Source: Bordetella parapertussis (GTDB lineage: Bacteria; Pseudomonadota; Gammaproteobacteria; Burkholderiales; SG8-41). Taken from it: a stretch of DNA of 64,000 nucleotides. The stretch lies in assembly GCA_945861275.1 (NCBI GenBank), contig CAMATZ010000032.1, forward strand, positions 1 through 64,000. The letters run 5' to 3'. Every line of letters begins with the position of its first letter. The stretch's first letter is position 1. This document shows positions 43,141 through 54,463 of this stretch, in pieces. The notes under the pieces are model-generated. The model saw only the letters and a program-made list of their open reading frames with translations, had not been told where the DNA came from and made no database searches. The position numbers were made by a program, and so were the translations under genes.

Positions 43141-44754
43141 ATGTCTAAATTATCAAAGTGGCTGTTAGGGCTGGCGGGTGTGACGGCGCTGGGCGGCGGC
43201 GGTTATTGGGGCTACCAGAAATGGCAGGCATCGAATGAACCGGCGGCGGTTGCCCAAGGCGACGCCAAGGCAGACCCTGCCGCGGCCGGCAAAGATGGAA
43301 AAAGCGGCAAAGGCGGCAAAGGCGCAGGCAAGGGCGGCAGGGGAACGCCCGCGCCTGTGGCTACCGCGTTTGCGCGCTCCGGCAACGTCAATATTTACCT
43401 TAACGGCCTCGGCACGGTGACGCCGCTGCGCACGGTGACGGTGCGCAGCCGCGTTGAAGGTCAGTTGATGCGCGTGTTGTTCAAGGAAGGGCAAAGCGTC
43501 AAGGAGGGAGACCTGCTCGCCGAAATTGATCCGCGTGCGTACCAGGCGCAACTGCTGCAGGCGCAAGGGCAGATGCAGCGCGACCAGGCCTTGCTCACTA
43601 ATGCGCGGGTTGATCTCGAACGTTATCGCACGCTGCTCAAGCAGGATTCCATTGCAGAGCAGCAGGTGAGCAGTCAGGAGGCGCTGGTGCGCCAACTCGA
43701 GGGCACGGTCAAGATCGATCAGGGGCAGGTGGATAACGCGCGCCTGCAACTGAGCTACGCGCGCATTACCGCGCCGATACCGGGTGAATTGGGCCTGCGC
43801 CTGGTGGATCAGGGCAATATCGTGCGCGCAGGCGACGCCACCGGCATCGTGGTGATTACGCAGTTAAAACCGATCACCGTGCTGTTCACGATTCCACAGG
43901 ACAATCTGCAGGCGGTGCTGGCGCGCCGGCGCACCGGCGAAAAAATTCCGGTTGAGATTTATGACCGCGAACAAAAAACACGGCTGGCCCGCGGCGTGCT
44001 GCTGACCATCGATAATCAAATCGATACCACCACCGGCACGGTGCGTCTGAAGGCGCAGGTATCGAATGATGAAGGCTTGCTGTTCCCGAATCAATTCGTC
44101 AACGTGCGCATGCTGGTCGATACGCGCGAAGACGCCATCACCGTGCCCAGTGCCGCCATCCAGCGCGGCGCGCAGGGTATTTTTGTCTACGTGGTGAGCG
44201 AGGATTTGACGGTGTCCATGCGCCCGGTGAAAACCGGCGCGGTTGAAGGCAACCGCATAGTGATCGAATCTGGTGTCCAGGCCCGTGAGCGCGTAGTGAC
44301 GGACGGCATGGACCGGCTGCGCGATGGCATGAAAGTCGAACTCGCCAATCGCGAAAGCGCAGGCAAAGGCGACGGCAAAGGCAAGGGCGGCGGCAAAAAA
44401 GGCGGGCGGCGGGCTGCGGCCGAAGCCGAGGCTGCGGCCGCGGCAGCGAAGGGCGAGGATGGCAAGGTTGGCAGCGCGAAAGCCGCTGCGCCCAAGGGTG
44501 ATGCCGCCAAGGGCGACGCGGCAAAGGGTGAAAAAAGCGATGCGATGAGCAGCGACGCGCCGAAGAAAGATCTGCCACGCGGTGACCGGCCCGCGCGTGA
44601 CAAAGCTGCCGCAGCCGAAGGCGCAGCGGGTGACGCCGCCAAAACTGCCGCACCTGCGTCCGCTAAGGCCACTACTGACGCGCCCCAGGGTGATGGCGAG
44701 CCGCGCAAAAAGGGCAAGGGCCTCTGGGGCAAGAAGGAACAGGCGAATGAGTAG
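43141..44754 (+). CDS. mdtA: MdtA-type RND periplasmic adaptor with low-complexity tails
   Basis: A 537-residue membrane fusion protein. An N-terminal TM anchor ([19 protein letters not shown]) is followed by a Gly/Lys-rich linker, then lipoyl and hairpin domains ([40 protein letters not shown]), a beta-barrel domain ('[20 protein letters not shown]') and a membrane-proximal domain ('[18 protein letters not shown]'). The last roughly 130 residues are a long Lys/Ala/Asp-rich low-complexity extension ([32 protein letters not shown]), absent from E. coli MdtA. First gene of the mdtABC-nodT operon. Confidence 0.93.
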   Translation: MSKLSKWLLGLAGVTALGGGGYWGYQKWQASNEPAAVAQGDAKADPAAAGKDGKSGKGGKGAGKGGRGTPAPVATAFARSGNVNIYLNGLGTVTPLRTVTVRSRVEGQLMRVLFKEGQSVKEGDLLAEIDPRAYQAQLLQAQGQMQRDQALLTNARVDLERYRTLLKQDSIAEQQVSSQEALVRQLEGTVKIDQGQVDNARLQLSYARITAPIPGELGLRLVDQGNIVRAGDATGIVVITQLKPITVLFTIPQDNLQAVLARRRTGEKIPVEIYDREQKTRLARGVLLTIDNQIDTTTGTVRLKAQVSNDEGLLFPNQFVNVRMLVDTREDAITVPSAAIQRGAQGIFVYVVSEDLTVSMRPVKTGAVEGNRIVIESGVQARERVVTDGMDRLRDGMKVELANRESAGKGDGKGKGGGKKGGRRAAAEAEAAAAAAKGEDGKVGSAKAAAPKGDAAKGDAAKGEKSDAMSSDAPKKDLPRGDRPARDKAAAAEGAAGDAAKTAAPASAKATTDAPQGDGEPRKKGKGLWGKKEQANE

Positions 44755-44811
44755 CGCCAAAGGCACGCCGCCGCCTGTGGTGTGCGTGTTTTGCGCGCTA
44801 GCGCCGGCCCC

Positions 44812-47800
44812 ATGAACCCCTCACGCCTGTTCATCGAGCGGCCGGTAGCGACATCGCTAATGATGGTGGCGATATTGCTGTCCGGCATCATCGCCTACCG
44901 CCTGCTGGCGTTGTCGGCGTTGCCGCAGGTCGATTACCCGACGATACAGGTGGTGACGTTTTATCCGGGTGCGAGCCCCGAGGTTACAGCCACGTCGATC
45001 ACAGCGCCCCTGCAGCGCCAGTTTGGGCAGATGCCGGGCTTGAAGCAGATGTCGTCCACCAGTTCCGGTGGCGCCTCGGTGATTACGCTGCAATTCAATC
45101 TTGAGCTGGAGCTCGACGTGGCGGTGCAGAGCGTGCAGGCGGCGATCAATGCCGGCGCCAATCTGCTGCCTGCCGATCTGCCGGCGCCGCCGGTCTACAG
45201 CAAGGTCAATCCGGCGGACGCGCCGATATTGACGCTCGGCATTTCGTCTAAATCGCTGCCGATGACGCAGGTGCAGAATCTCGCCGACACGCGCGTGGCG
45301 CAAAAAATTTCGCAGATGACCGGCGTGGGCCTGGTCACGTTGTCGGGCGGGCAGCGCCCGGCGGTGCGCGTGCAGGCCAACCCGCGCGCGCTGGCGTCGA
45401 ACAATCTGAGCATGGAGGATGTGCGCACGGCGATCGCTGCCGCCAACGTCAACGCGGCCAAGGGCAGTTTTGACGGCCCCGAGCGTGCTTACACCATCGA
45501 CGCCAATGATCAGCTGCAATCGGCGGTGGAATACAAAAAGGTGGTGGTCGCCTTTCGCAACGGCGCGCCGCTGCATCTGTCGGATGTCGCTGATGTGATT
45601 GAAGACGCCGAGAACACGCGGCTGGCGGCGTGGATGAACGATGCACCCGCGATCATCATGAACATCCAGCGCCAGCCGGGCGCCAACGTGATTGAAGTGG
45701 TGGACCGCATCAAGGCGCTGTTGCCGCAATTGCAGGGCGCATTGCCGGCAGGGGTGGATGTTCAGGTGCTCACCGACCGCACCGTGACCATACGCGCCTC
45801 GGTGAAGGATGTGCAGTTTGATTTGTTGCTGGCGGTGGCGCTGGTGGTGATGGTGATTTTTCTGTTTCTGCGCAACGTGGCGGCAACGGTTATTCCCAGC
45901 GTGGCGGTGCCGCTGTCACTGGTGGGCACCTTCGGCGTGATGTACCTCGCCGGGTTTTCGATCAACAACCTGACGCTGATGGCGCTCACCATCGCCACCG
46001 GCTTCGTGGTCGATGACGCAATTGTGATGATCGAAAACATCAATCGCTACATCGAACAGGGCGATCCTCCGATGGAGGCGGCATTGAAAGGCTCGGCGCA
46101 GATCGGCTTCACCATCATCTCGCTGACCATATCGCTGATCGCGGTGCTGATCCCGCTGTTGTTCATGGGCGACGTGGTGGGCCGCCTGTTCCGGGAGTTC
46201 GCGATCACGCTGGCGGTGGCGATTTTGATCTCCGCGGTGGTGTCGCTGACGCTGACGCCGATGATGTGCGCGCGGCTGCTGCGTCACACGCCGGTTGCGG
46301 AGCAAACAACTTTTTATCGTGTGACCGGTCAGTGGTTCGATGCCATCATCGCGCAATATGGCCGCATGCTGACCTGGGTGCTGGAGCGTCAGGGCTTGAC
46401 CCTGCTCGTCTTCATCGGCACGCTGGCGCTTGCTGTCGTGTTGTATGTGTTTGTTTCAAAAGGGTTTTTTCCACAACAGGACACAGGGGTTATTCAGGGT
46501 ATTTCCGAAGCACCGCAATCGGTGTCGTTTGCCGCGATGTCAGAACGGCAGGAGTCGCTGGCAAAAGTGTTGCTCACCGACCCGGCGGTGGAAAGCGTCT
46601 CGTCGTTCATCGGTGTTGACGGCCAGAACACCACGCTTAACAGCGGGCGCATGCTGATTAACCTGAAACCGCATGCGCAGCGTCCGGCAGCCAGTGTGGT
46701 GATGCGCCGCCTGCAAGAGCGCGCCTCGCACCTCGCCGGTATCACGCTCTACATGCAGCCGGTGCAGGATCTCACCATCGAAGATCGTGTCAGCCGCACG
46801 CAGTATCAATTTACGCTCGACACCGCGAAGCTGGAAGACCTCACGCTGTGGACGCCGCGCGTGGTGGAGCGACTGTCGCGACTGCCACAGTTGAGCGATG
46901 TGGCGAGTGACTTGCAGAATGAGGGTTTGCAGGCTTATCTGGAGATTGACCGCGACACGGCGGGGCGGCTCGGCGTGACCCCGGCGTCGATCAACACCGC
47001 GCTCTACAACGCGTTCGGCCAGCGGTTGATTTCTACCATCTTCACGCAGACCAGCCAGTACCGTGTGGTGCTCGAAGTCAAACCCGAGTATCGCGTGGGG
47101 CCGGCGGCGCTCACCGAGATTTATGTGCCGACATCCAATGGCACGCAAATACGCCTGAGCGAAGTGACGCGTCTGATCGAAAAACCGGCGACGCTGGCGA
47201 TCAATCAAATGGCGCAGTTTCCGTCGGCCACGGTGTCGTTCAATCTCGCGCCCGGCGTGGCGTTGGGCGACGCGGTAAAAGCGATTGAATCCGCCGAGCG
47301 CGAGCTGGCGCTGCCCGCCAGCATACGCACCAGTTTTCAGGGCGCGGCGCTCGCGTTTCGCGCCTCGCTCACCGATACGCTGTTGCTGATACTGGCCGCC
47401 ATTGTCACCATGTACATCGTGCTGGGCGTGCTCTACGAGAGTTACATTCATCCGGTGACGATTTTGTCCACGCTGCCCTCGGCGGGTGTGGGCGCGCTGC
47501 TGGCGCTGCTGATGGCGCGCATGGATCTGGGCATCATCGGCATCATCGGTATTATTCTGCTGATCGGCATCGTGAAAAAGAACGCGATCATGATGATCGA
47601 CTTCGCGCTCGATGCCGAGCGCTATGAAGGAAAAACGGCGCGCGAGGCGATCTACCAGGCGTGCCTGCTGCGCTTCAGGCCGATCATGATGACGACGATG
47701 TGCGCCCTGCTCGGCGCGCTGCCGCTGATGATAGGCACCGGTGTCGGTTCCGAGTTGCGCCACCCGCTGGGCGTTACCATGGTGGGCGGCTTGATCGTGA

Positions 47801-47922
47801 GCCAGATACTCACCTTGTTTACCACGCCGGTGATTTACCTCGCGTTTGACCGCCTGTCGCGGCGCGCGCGGGGAAAAGCGGTTGAGACAGTAGCGGTTGC
47901 AGCGCAACGCACGCCATCATGA
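44812..47922 (+). CDS. mdtB: RND efflux permease, MdtB-type
   Basis: A 1036-residue inner membrane pump with 12 TM helices and two large periplasmic loops. N-terminus [25 protein letters not shown]; proton-relay motif region [21 protein letters not shown] in TM4; the second-half marker '[25 protein letters not shown]'. MdtB and MdtC form a heterotrimer that exports bile salts and other drugs with MdtA and an outer membrane channel. ATG 44812 is used. The stop overlaps the mdtC start (ATGA). Confidence 0.93.
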   Translation: MNPSRLFIERPVATSLMMVAILLSGIIAYRLLALSALPQVDYPTIQVVTFYPGASPEVTATSITAPLQRQFGQMPGLKQMSSTSSGGASVITLQFNLELELDVAVQSVQAAINAGANLLPADLPAPPVYSKVNPADAPILTLGISSKSLPMTQVQNLADTRVAQKISQMTGVGLVTLSGGQRPAVRVQANPRALASNNLSMEDVRTAIAAANVNAAKGSFDGPERAYTIDANDQLQSAVEYKKVVVAFRNGAPLHLSDVADVIEDAENTRLAAWMNDAPAIIMNIQRQPGANVIEVVDRIKALLPQLQGALPAGVDVQVLTDRTVTIRASVKDVQFDLLLAVALVVMVIFLFLRNVAATVIPSVAVPLSLVGTFGVMYLAGFSINNLTLMALTIATGFVVDDAIVMIENINRYIEQGDPPMEAALKGSAQIGFTIISLTISLIAVLIPLLFMGDVVGRLFREFAITLAVAILISAVVSLTLTPMMCARLLRHTPVAEQTTFYRVTGQWFDAIIAQYGRMLTWVLERQGLTLLVFIGTLALAVVLYVFVSKGFFPQQDTGVIQGISEAPQSVSFAAMSERQESLAKVLLTDPAVESVSSFIGVDGQNTTLNSGRMLINLKPHAQRPAASVVMRRLQERASHLAGITLYMQPVQDLTIEDRVSRTQYQFTLDTAKLEDLTLWTPRVVERLSRLPQLSDVASDLQNEGLQAYLEIDRDTAGRLGVTPASINTALYNAFGQRLISTIFTQTSQYRVVLEVKPEYRVGPAALTEIYVPTSNGTQIRLSEVTRLIEKPATLAINQMAQFPSATVSFNLAPGVALGDAVKAIESAERELALPASIRTSFQGAALAFRASLTDTLLLILAAIVTMYIVLGVLYESYIHPVTILSTLPSAGVGALLALLMARMDLGIIGIIGIILLIGIVKKNAIMMIDFALDAERYEGKTAREAIYQACLLRFRPIMMTTMCALLGALPLMIGTGVGSELRHPLGVTMVGGLIVSQILTLFTTPVIYLAFDRLSRRARGKAVETVAVAAQRTPS

Positions 47923-50900
47923 ACTTCGCTGAACCCTTCATCCGCCGTCCGGTTGCCACCACCCTGCTGACCATCGGTCTGGCGCTGGCGGGCGCGCTGT
48001 CGTTTAATCTGTTGCCGGTGTCGCCGCTGCCGCAGGTGGATTTTCCGACTATTTCGGTGCAGGCATCGCTGCCCGGCGCCAGCCCGGAGACCATGGCGGC
48101 AACGGTGGCGACACCGCTGGAGCGCGCGCTGGGCAAGATCGCAGGCGTCACCGAGATTACCTCGTCGAGTTCGCTCGGCAATACGCGCGTCACGCTGCAA
48201 TTCGAATTGAGCCGCAGCATCGATGGCGCTGCGCGCGACGTGCAGGCGGCAATCAACGCTTCGCGCTCCGAGCTGCCCACCAGCCTGCCGCGCAACCCGG
48301 TCTATCGCAAGTTGAATCCGGCGGATGCGCCGATCATGATACTGGCGCTCACCTCCGATACCTACGACCGCGGCCAGATGTACGACGCGGCATCGACCCT
48401 GGTCGCGGAGAAGCTATCGCAGGTAAAAGGCGTGGGACAGGTGACGGTCGCCGGCAGCGCGCTGCCCGCGGTGCGTGTGGAACTCAATCCCACGGCGTTG
48501 AACAAATACGCCATCGGCTTTGAAGAAGTGCGCGCCGCCATCAATGCCACCAACGCCAACCGGCCCAAAGGCGTGGTCGAAGAGGGCGACAAGCAGTGGC
48601 AGATTTACGCCAACGATCAGGCGCGCACCGCCGCTGAATACATCCCGCTGATCGTGGCTTATCGCGGCGGCGCGGCAGTGCGTCTGGGTGAGGTGGCCGA
48701 GGTGGTGGATTCGGTGCAGGATTTACGCAACGCCGGCATCTCCAACGGCAAACCGGCGGTGCTGGTGCTGCTCTACCGGCAGCCCGGCGCCAACATCATT
48801 GAAACCGCTGACCGCGTGCGCGCGGTGATGCCGCAATTGGGCGCCGCGCTGCCGGGGGCCATCGACATGAATGTGGTGATGGAGCGCACCACGACCATCC
48901 GCGCTTCGCTCAACGAGATCGAGCGCACGCTGCTGATTTCGATGGTGCTGGTGATTATGGTGGTGTTTATCTTTTTGCGTAACTGGCGTGCCACGCTGAT
49001 CCCCAGCATCGCCGTGCCGGTGTCGCTGATCGGCACCTTCAGCGTGATGTATCTGTGCGGCTTCAGTTTGAATAATCTGTCGCTGATGGCGCTGACCATT
49101 GCCGCCGGCTTTGTGGTGGACGACGCCATCGTGGTGCTGGAAAACGTGTCGCGGCACATTGAAAAAGGGGTCACCCCTTTCGAAGCCGCTTTGCAAGGCG
49201 TGCAGGAGGTTGCGTTCACGGTAATCTCCATCAGCATTTCGTTGATCGCGGTGTTCATACCGATATTGATGATGGGCGGGATTATTGGACGCTTGTTTCG
49301 TGAATTCGCGGTGACGTTATCGGTGGCGATTCTGATTTCGATGGTGATTTCGCTCACCACCACACCGATGATGTGCGCGCGCCTGCTCAAAAAACGCGAC
49401 GACAAACCGGGCCGTTTGGCAGCCTGGAGCGAGGCGGTGTTCACGTGGTCGCTGCGCGGGTATGAACGCACGCTGGGCTGGTCGTTGCGTCACCCGCTGC
49501 TGGTAATGCTGGTGCTGGGCGCCACCATTGCGCTCAATATCTATATGTATGTTATTGTTCCTAAAGGGTTTTTTCCGCAGCAGGATACGGGCCGCATCAC
49601 CGGGTCGATACAGGCGGATCAGGCCAGTTCGTTTCAGGCGGTACGCGTGAAGCTGGCGCAGTTCATCGACATCGTGCAAAGCGATCCGGCGGTGGCCAGC
49701 GTTACCGGATTCACCGGCGGCGGCCAGCGCAACGGCGGATTCATGTTTATTTCGTTAAAGCCGCTGAAGGAGCGCGGCATTTCGGCGGATAAGGTCATCG
49801 CGCGGCTGCGGCCCAAACTGGGTGCGGTGGCGGGCGCCAATCTGTTTTTGAACCCGGTGCAGGATATTCGTATCGGCGGACGCCAAAGCAACACGGCGTA
49901 TCAGTACACACTGCGCTCGGATAACCTTGAAGATCTGCGACGCTGGACGCCGCTCTTGCAGCGCGCGTTGCAGGACGTGCCGCAACTGGCGGATGTGAAT
50001 TCCGACCAGCAGGTGCGCGGCCTGCAAACCACGCTTACCATCGACCGCGCCACCGCGGCGCGCATGGGCATCACTACCCGCGCGATAGATACAGCGCTCA
50101 ACCTCGCCTACGGACAGGCGCAGGTGGCGACCATCTATACCTCGGTCAACCAGTATCGCGTGGTGATGGAAGTCGCGCCGCAGTACTGGCAAGGGCCCGA
50201 AGCGCTCGACAAGCTGTATTTGCTGTCACCCACGCGCGGGCAGGTGCCGCTGTCGGCCGTGGCGCGTTATGAATTGACCAACACCGCACTCTCAGTGAAT
50301 CATCAGGGGCAGTTCGCTTCGGCAACGATTTCGTTCAATCTGCCGGTGGGGGTATCGCTGTCCGATGCGGTGACGGTGGTCAATGCGACGATGGCGCAGA
50401 TCGGGGTGCCGGGTACCATCTACGGCAGTTTTCAGGGCACCGCGCGCACTTTCCAGGCTTCGCTCGATAGCCAGCCGTGGCTGATACTGGCGGCGCTGAT
50501 CACGGTGTATATCGTGCTTGGCATACTGTATGAGAGTTACATCCATCCGGTCACGATACTTTCCACGCTGCCCTCGGCGGGCGTGGGCGCGTTGCTGGCC
50601 TTGTGGCTGTTCAATACCGAGTTCAATATCATCGCTATGATCGGCGTGATTCTGCTGATCGGCATCGTTAAAAAGAACGCGATCATGATGATCGATTTCG
50701 CCATTGCCGCTGAGCGCGATAGCAATATCGGTCCGCGTGAGGCGATTTATCAGGCGTGTGTGTTGCGTTTTCGTCCGATCATGATGACTACAATGGCAGC
50801 ACTGCTGGGCGCGATACCGCTCGCCATTGGCACCGGCGACGGCGCGGAACTGCGCCAGCCGCTGGGCATCGCCATCGTCGGCGGCCTGGTGATGAGCCAG

Positions 50901-51026
50901 TTACTGACGCTCTACACCACGCCGGTGGTTTATCTTTACCTCGACCGCTTTCGTTTGTGGTGTTTGCGCTTGCGCGGCAAGCCGGCAGCGGGGATGGTGT
51001 TGCAAGCAACGGAAGTGAGACAATGA
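47919..51026 (+). CDS. mdtC: RND efflux permease, MdtC-type
   Basis: A 1035-residue RND permease, paralogous to the preceding gene: [24 protein letters not shown], '[21 protein letters not shown]' and '[26 protein letters not shown]'. The conserved porter segment '[13 protein letters not shown]' is encoded by AT-rich codons. It starts within the mdtB stop and ends in an ATGA overlap with the outer membrane lipoprotein gene, so the operon is tightly coupled. It acts as the second subunit of the MdtBC pump. Confidence 0.93.
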   Translation: MNFAEPFIRRPVATTLLTIGLALAGALSFNLLPVSPLPQVDFPTISVQASLPGASPETMAATVATPLERALGKIAGVTEITSSSSLGNTRVTLQFELSRSIDGAARDVQAAINASRSELPTSLPRNPVYRKLNPADAPIMILALTSDTYDRGQMYDAASTLVAEKLSQVKGVGQVTVAGSALPAVRVELNPTALNKYAIGFEEVRAAINATNANRPKGVVEEGDKQWQIYANDQARTAAEYIPLIVAYRGGAAVRLGEVAEVVDSVQDLRNAGISNGKPAVLVLLYRQPGANIIETADRVRAVMPQLGAALPGAIDMNVVMERTTTIRASLNEIERTLLISMVLVIMVVFIFLRNWRATLIPSIAVPVSLIGTFSVMYLCGFSLNNLSLMALTIAAGFVVDDAIVVLENVSRHIEKGVTPFEAALQGVQEVAFTVISISISLIAVFIPILMMGGIIGRLFREFAVTLSVAILISMVISLTTTPMMCARLLKKRDDKPGRLAAWSEAVFTWSLRGYERTLGWSLRHPLLVMLVLGATIALNIYMYVIVPKGFFPQQDTGRITGSIQADQASSFQAVRVKLAQFIDIVQSDPAVASVTGFTGGGQRNGGFMFISLKPLKERGISADKVIARLRPKLGAVAGANLFLNPVQDIRIGGRQSNTAYQYTLRSDNLEDLRRWTPLLQRALQDVPQLADVNSDQQVRGLQTTLTIDRATAARMGITTRAIDTALNLAYGQAQVATIYTSVNQYRVVMEVAPQYWQGPEALDKLYLLSPTRGQVPLSAVARYELTNTALSVNHQGQFASATISFNLPVGVSLSDAVTVVNATMAQIGVPGTIYGSFQGTARTFQASLDSQPWLILAALITVYIVLGILYESYIHPVTILSTLPSAGVGALLALWLFNTEFNIIAMIGVILLIGIVKKNAIMMIDFAIAAERDSNIGPREAIYQACVLRFRPIMMTTMAALLGAIPLAIGTGDGAELRQPLGIAIVGGLVMSQLLTLYTTPVVYLYLDRFRLWCLRLRGKPAAGMVLQATEVRQ

Positions 51027-52504
51027 AATTCAAGGTCAAGCCAACGAGGACACAGAGGTCACAGAGAGACTTTTGGTTTTCGATTTTCTCTGTGACCTCT
51101 GTGTCCTCAGTGGCAAATGTTTTTTTTGTATTCGTGTGTATTTTGCTGCTCGCGGCATGCGTCAGTGGCCCGGATTACCGCCGTCCGCAACAGGTGACAC
51201 CGCCGGCCTACAAAGAATCCAAAGACTGGAAAATCGCCGAGCCGCGCGATGGCGTTCAGCGCGGCAAGTGGTGGGAGATATTTGCCGACGGGCAGTTGAA
51301 CGCGATGGCGGACAAGGTGAGCGTGTCCAACCAGAGTCTGCGCCTGGCCGAGGCGCAGTACCGGCGTGCGCAGGCGCTGGTGCAATCAGCGCGCGCATCG
51401 TTATTCCCGTCGCTGTCGGCTGCGCTGGGCGTGTCGCGCAGCGGCTCGGCGGCGCGCGGCGCAGCCACCAATTACGATGTGGGCGCCAGTGCCGGTTGGG
51501 ATGCCGATTTGTGGGGGCGCGTGCGCCGCGAGGTTGAATCCAGCACGGCGTCGGCTGCGGCCAGCGCCGCCGATCTGGAATCGGTGCGCCTGCTGGTGCA
51601 GTCGGAACTGGTGCTCAATTATCTGCAACTGCGTGTTCTCGATGCGCAGAAGAAACTGCTCGACGAAACCGCGGAAGCCTACGCCAGATCATTGCAGCTC
51701 ACGCTAAACCGTTACAAGGCAGGGCTCGCCGGGCGCGTGGACGTGGCGCAAGCCGAAGCGCAACTGAAGAGCACACAGGCGCAAGCCATCGACACCGGCG
51801 TGCAGCGCGCGCAACTGGAGCACGCCATCGCGGTGTTGCTGGGCGCAGCGCCGGCGGAGTTTGCGCTGCCGGTAGCGCCCGTCAAGGTGGCCATGCCGTC
51901 GATCCCGACCGGCTTACCTTCCGAGCTATTGGAGCGCCGGCCCGATATTGCCGCCGCGGAACGACGCGTGGCGGCTGCCAACGCGCAAATCGGCGTGGCA
52001 AAAGCGGCGTTTTATCCGTCGTTGACGTTATCCGGCAGCGCCGGTTTCCAGAGCAGCAGCTTCGCGCGCTGGCTTACCGCACCCAGCCGCGTGTGGTCGC
52101 TGGGGCCGGAACTGGCGCTCACCCTCTTTGACGGCGGTTTGCGCCGCGCATTGACCGAGCAGGCCATCGCCTCCTATGACGCCAGCGCCGCCACCTACCG
52201 GCAGACCGTGCTCATTGCGTTTCAGGAGGTCGAGGACCATCTCGCCACGCTACGCATACTCGAACAGGAAGCGAAAGTGCAGGAAGAAGCGGTGCGCGCC
52301 GCGCGTCAGTCGGTTGAACTCACCACCAATCAATACAAAGCAGGCCTCGTCAGCTATCTCAATGTGGTGACTGTGCAAGCCACTTTACTGAGCAATGAAC
52401 GCACTGCACTGTCGCTGCTTGGCCGCAGGCTGACCGCAGCCGCACAACTGGTGCGTGCGCTGGGCGGCGGGTGGACGGTAGAGGGGAAAGTGGCGGGAAA
52501 GTAA
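51023..52504 (+). CDS. NodT-family outer membrane efflux lipoprotein with repeat-derived signal peptide
   Basis: About 493 residues. A lipobox LLLAAC (Cys46) follows an unusual N-terminus ([20 protein letters not shown]) encoded by a perfect 22-bp inverted repeat. The mature part is a TolC-like channel: two OEP repeats with long helices ('[29 protein letters not shown]', '[20 protein letters not shown]'). It would complete the MdtABC pump as the outer membrane exit duct. ATG 51023 overlaps the mdtC stop. A later GTG at 51134 would give a short conventional signal peptide, so the repeat may be leader sequence instead. Confidence 0.9.
   Translation: MKFKVKPTRTQRSQRDFWFSIFSVTSVSSVANVFFVFVCILLLAACVSGPDYRRPQQVTPPAYKESKDWKIAEPRDGVQRGKWWEIFADGQLNAMADKVSVSNQSLRLAEAQYRRAQALVQSARASLFPSLSAALGVSRSGSAARGAATNYDVGASAGWDADLWGRVRREVESSTASAAASAADLESVRLLVQSELVLNYLQLRVLDAQKKLLDETAEAYARSLQLTLNRYKAGLAGRVDVAQAEAQLKSTQAQAIDTGVQRAQLEHAIAVLLGAAPAEFALPVAPVKVAMPSIPTGLPSELLERRPDIAAAERRVAAANAQIGVAKAAFYPSLTLSGSAGFQSSSFARWLTAPSRVWSLGPELALTLFDGGLRRALTEQAIASYDASAATYRQTVLIAFQEVEDHLATLRILEQEAKVQEEAVRAARQSVELTTNQYKAGLVSYLNVVTVQATLLSNERTALSLLGRRLTAAAQLVRALGGGWTVEGKVAGK
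51046..51108. repeat. Perfect 22-bp inverted repeat in the NodT signal sequence
   Basis: GAGGACACAGAGGTCACAGA and two further bases (51046-51067) are mirrored exactly at 51087-51108, with a 19-base loop. This is the GAGGACACAGAGG type of dispersed repeat, translated in frame as part of the lipoprotein signal region. Confidence 0.9.
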
Positions 52505-52509
52505 GGCCA

Positions 52510-53673
52510 ATGACCCAGCCAACCCTGCTCATCAGCGGCATCTGCGCTCCACAATTCGCGAAAGTGCGCGAAGAATTTGAACGCAACTTTGTCGAGCGCG
52601 GTGAAGTCGGCGCCGCCGTTTGCGTCTATCAGGACGGCCAAAAAGTCGTGGACCTGTGGGGCGGCCACAAAGACCTCGAACGCACCGTGCCGTGGGCAGA
52701 AAACACCATCGTCATCATGAACTCGGTGGCGAAAAGCATGTGCGCGCTGTGTACGCACATGCTGATCGATCGCGGGCTGGTGGATTTTGATGCGCCAGTG
52801 GCGCGCTACTGGCCCGAGTTCGCCGCTGCGGGCAAAGAGGGCGTGTTGGTGCGCCATGTGTTGTCGCACACGTGCGGCGTGATCTACTGCGATCACGCGC
52901 CGCCAGGCTCATGGTTCGACTGGAAAGTGCATATCCGCGCCCTCGAACTGCAGGCGCCGGCGTGGGCGCCGGGCACTAAAGGCGCCTACAACTCGATCAA
53001 CATCGGCTATATCCTCGGCGAAATCATCCGCCGCGTCACCGGCAAAACCGTGGGCACATTTTTGCGCGAGGAAGTCACCGGCAAACTTGGCGCAGACTAC
53101 AACATAGGCTTGACGCCGGAAGAAATCGCGCGCGTTTCCGACATGCACCAGAATCCGAAAAACGGATTTTTTAAAATCGCCGGCGACGACACCACGCCGC
53201 TGGGCCGCGCCTTCCGTTCCGCGCCGAAGATGGGTTACTTTCAGAACTGCCGCGAGATACGCGAACTCGAAGTGGCATCCTTCGGCGGCCACGGCAGCGC
53301 GCGCGCGATGGCCCGCATCTATGCCATGCTTGCCGGAAATGGAATCATCGACGGCGTGCGCCTGTTAAGCGCGGAAGCGGTAGAGCGCGCTTCGCAACTG
53401 GTGTGGGAAGACGACTGCATTATGACCCAGCGCCGCATCCGCATGGGTTACGGCTTCATGCACAACGAACCCAACACCGTGCCGATGGGCGCGAGCCTGA
53501 AAGCGTTCGGCCACACCGGCACCGGCGGCGCGTTTGCGTGGTGCGACCGCGAGCGCAATCTGTCGTTCGCCTACTGCACCAACTTCCAGCGCGAAGGGCC
53601 GGGAATCGGGCCGCGCGGCGCGGCGCTGGGTGTGGCGGCGGGTGGGGGTCAGCGGCCGCAGTGGCTACAGTGA
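52510..53673 (+). CDS. Serine hydrolase, beta-lactamase class C / EstB-like
   Basis: A 387-residue serine hydrolase of the beta-lactamase fold. The nucleophile motif is S72-V-A-K75 in MNSVAKSMCAL, the second motif GAYNSINIGYILGE (Tyr-x-Ser/Asn type) and the third FGHTGTGGAFAW (HTG). No signal peptide is present, so it is cytosolic and more likely an esterase or amidohydrolase than a beta-lactamase. ATG 52510 is used. It lies directly after the efflux operon and may be read from the same transcript. Confidence 0.88.
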   Translation: MTQPTLLISGICAPQFAKVREEFERNFVERGEVGAAVCVYQDGQKVVDLWGGHKDLERTVPWAENTIVIMNSVAKSMCALCTHMLIDRGLVDFDAPVARYWPEFAAAGKEGVLVRHVLSHTCGVIYCDHAPPGSWFDWKVHIRALELQAPAWAPGTKGAYNSINIGYILGEIIRRVTGKTVGTFLREEVTGKLGADYNIGLTPEEIARVSDMHQNPKNGFFKIAGDDTTPLGRAFRSAPKMGYFQNCREIRELEVASFGGHGSARAMARIYAMLAGNGIIDGVRLLSAEAVERASQLVWEDDCIMTQRRIRMGYGFMHNEPNTVPMGASLKAFGHTGTGGAFAWCDRERNLSFAYCTNFQREGPGIGPRGAALGVAAGGGQRPQWLQ

Positions 53674-53814
53674 GGGGCCGTTCAACGATCGGCGCGGCAG
53701 GAGAACATCTTAAAGGCATTAAATACTTAATAAAAACAAATAGTTATATATTTTCTCCTTCCGGAAATTTTAGAGCCAATTTTCCACACCCTACCCCTGG
53801 TACTGTAATGTGCT

Positions 53815-54087
53815 ATGGAATTTGAAGACGATCCCGCGAAAGCCGCGCGCAATCTTAAAAAACACAAGGTCAGCTTTGAGGAAGCCGCGTCGGTTTTTGG
53901 TGATCCGATGGCATACACGTTTGCCGACCCGGACCATTCGATAGGCGAAGAACGCTGGCTTATGTTTGGACTGTCTCGCATGGGGCGAGTCCTAGCCGTG
54001 ATATACACTCACCGGAGAGAACGCTACAGAATAATCAGCGCGCGTCTTGCTACAAGACATGAAAGGAAAATATATGAAGAAGGTTGA
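53815..54087 (+). CDS. BrnT family toxin
   Basis: A 90-residue BrnT-type ribonuclease toxin: MEFEDDPAKAARNLKKHKVSFEEAASVFGDP, GEERWLMFGLSRMGRVLAVIYTHRRERYRIISARLATRHERKIYEE. The WD/ED-P..N..KH start and the RIISAR...E..YE end are the family hallmarks. Its 3' end overlaps the following antitoxin-like gene by 14 bases. An AT-rich copy of the recurring AAAACAAATAG motif lies about 70 bases upstream. Confidence 0.9.
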   Translation: MEFEDDPAKAARNLKKHKVSFEEAASVFGDPMAYTFADPDHSIGEERWLMFGLSRMGRVLAVIYTHRRERYRIISARLATRHERKIYEEG

Positions 54088-54325
54088 AGAAATGCGTGCT
54101 GAGTATCGTCGCGAGGAACTCGGCAAAGGCGTGCGCGGAAAGCACTATGCTGAATTTAAGAAGGGCAGCAATCTGGTGCTGCTGAAGCCTGAGTTGGCAA
54201 GAATATTTCCTACGAATGAAGCGGTAAACGCGGCGTTGGAGTCTCTCGTTGGGGTTGCGCGGTCTGTAACCAGTCCAACACGGCGTTCAGCGCGCCCGCG
54301 CGCAAAAGCTGAGCGCGCCGGTTAG
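54074..54325 (+). CDS. Antitoxin-like partner of BrnT
   Basis: An 83-residue protein starting at ATG 54074 (MKKVEEMRAEYRREELGKGVRGKHYAEFKKGSNLVLLKPELARIFPTNEAVNAALESL). AAAGGAAAAT provides the ribosome binding site inside the toxin gene. It is not a classical BrnA but the 'RGKHYAEFKKGSNLVLL' type of protein that often sits next to small toxins, with an RHH-like C-terminal half (LVLLKPELARIFPTNEAVNAAL) and a basic tail. It should neutralise the toxin and repress the operon. Confidence 0.78.
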   Translation: MKKVEEMRAEYRREELGKGVRGKHYAEFKKGSNLVLLKPELARIFPTNEAVNAALESLVGVARSVTSPTRRSARPRAKAERAG

Positions 54326-54357
54326 TCTTACGCTTTGCCTTGGATTGAGGAGGGTCA

Positions 54358-54463
54358 TTTGAGTTTTGTTGACCTTGTTAGGCAAATCTTACGGTCGCAG
54401 CCAGAAGGCATGACACCTCAGCAGATCCGCCAAACTGTCAAGGCTAACTTCGGAGGAAATTCT
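54358..54463 (+). pseudogene. Remnant of a winged-helix (HARE-HTH-like) domain
   Basis: A TTG at 54358, behind GAGGAGG, opens a frame that reads LSFVDLVRQILRSQPEGMTPQQIRQTVKANFGGNS and then runs without a stop into the hydrolase signal peptide. The segment resembles the N-terminal helix-turn-helix found in proteins near toxin-antitoxin genes. It looks like the 5' end of a lost gene, cut off where the hydrolase begins. Confidence 0.5.

Noticed and set aside
46540..47907. 455-residue minus-strand ORF
   Set aside because: Antisense shadow of the mdtB gene, with composition typical of a reversed GC-rich frame.
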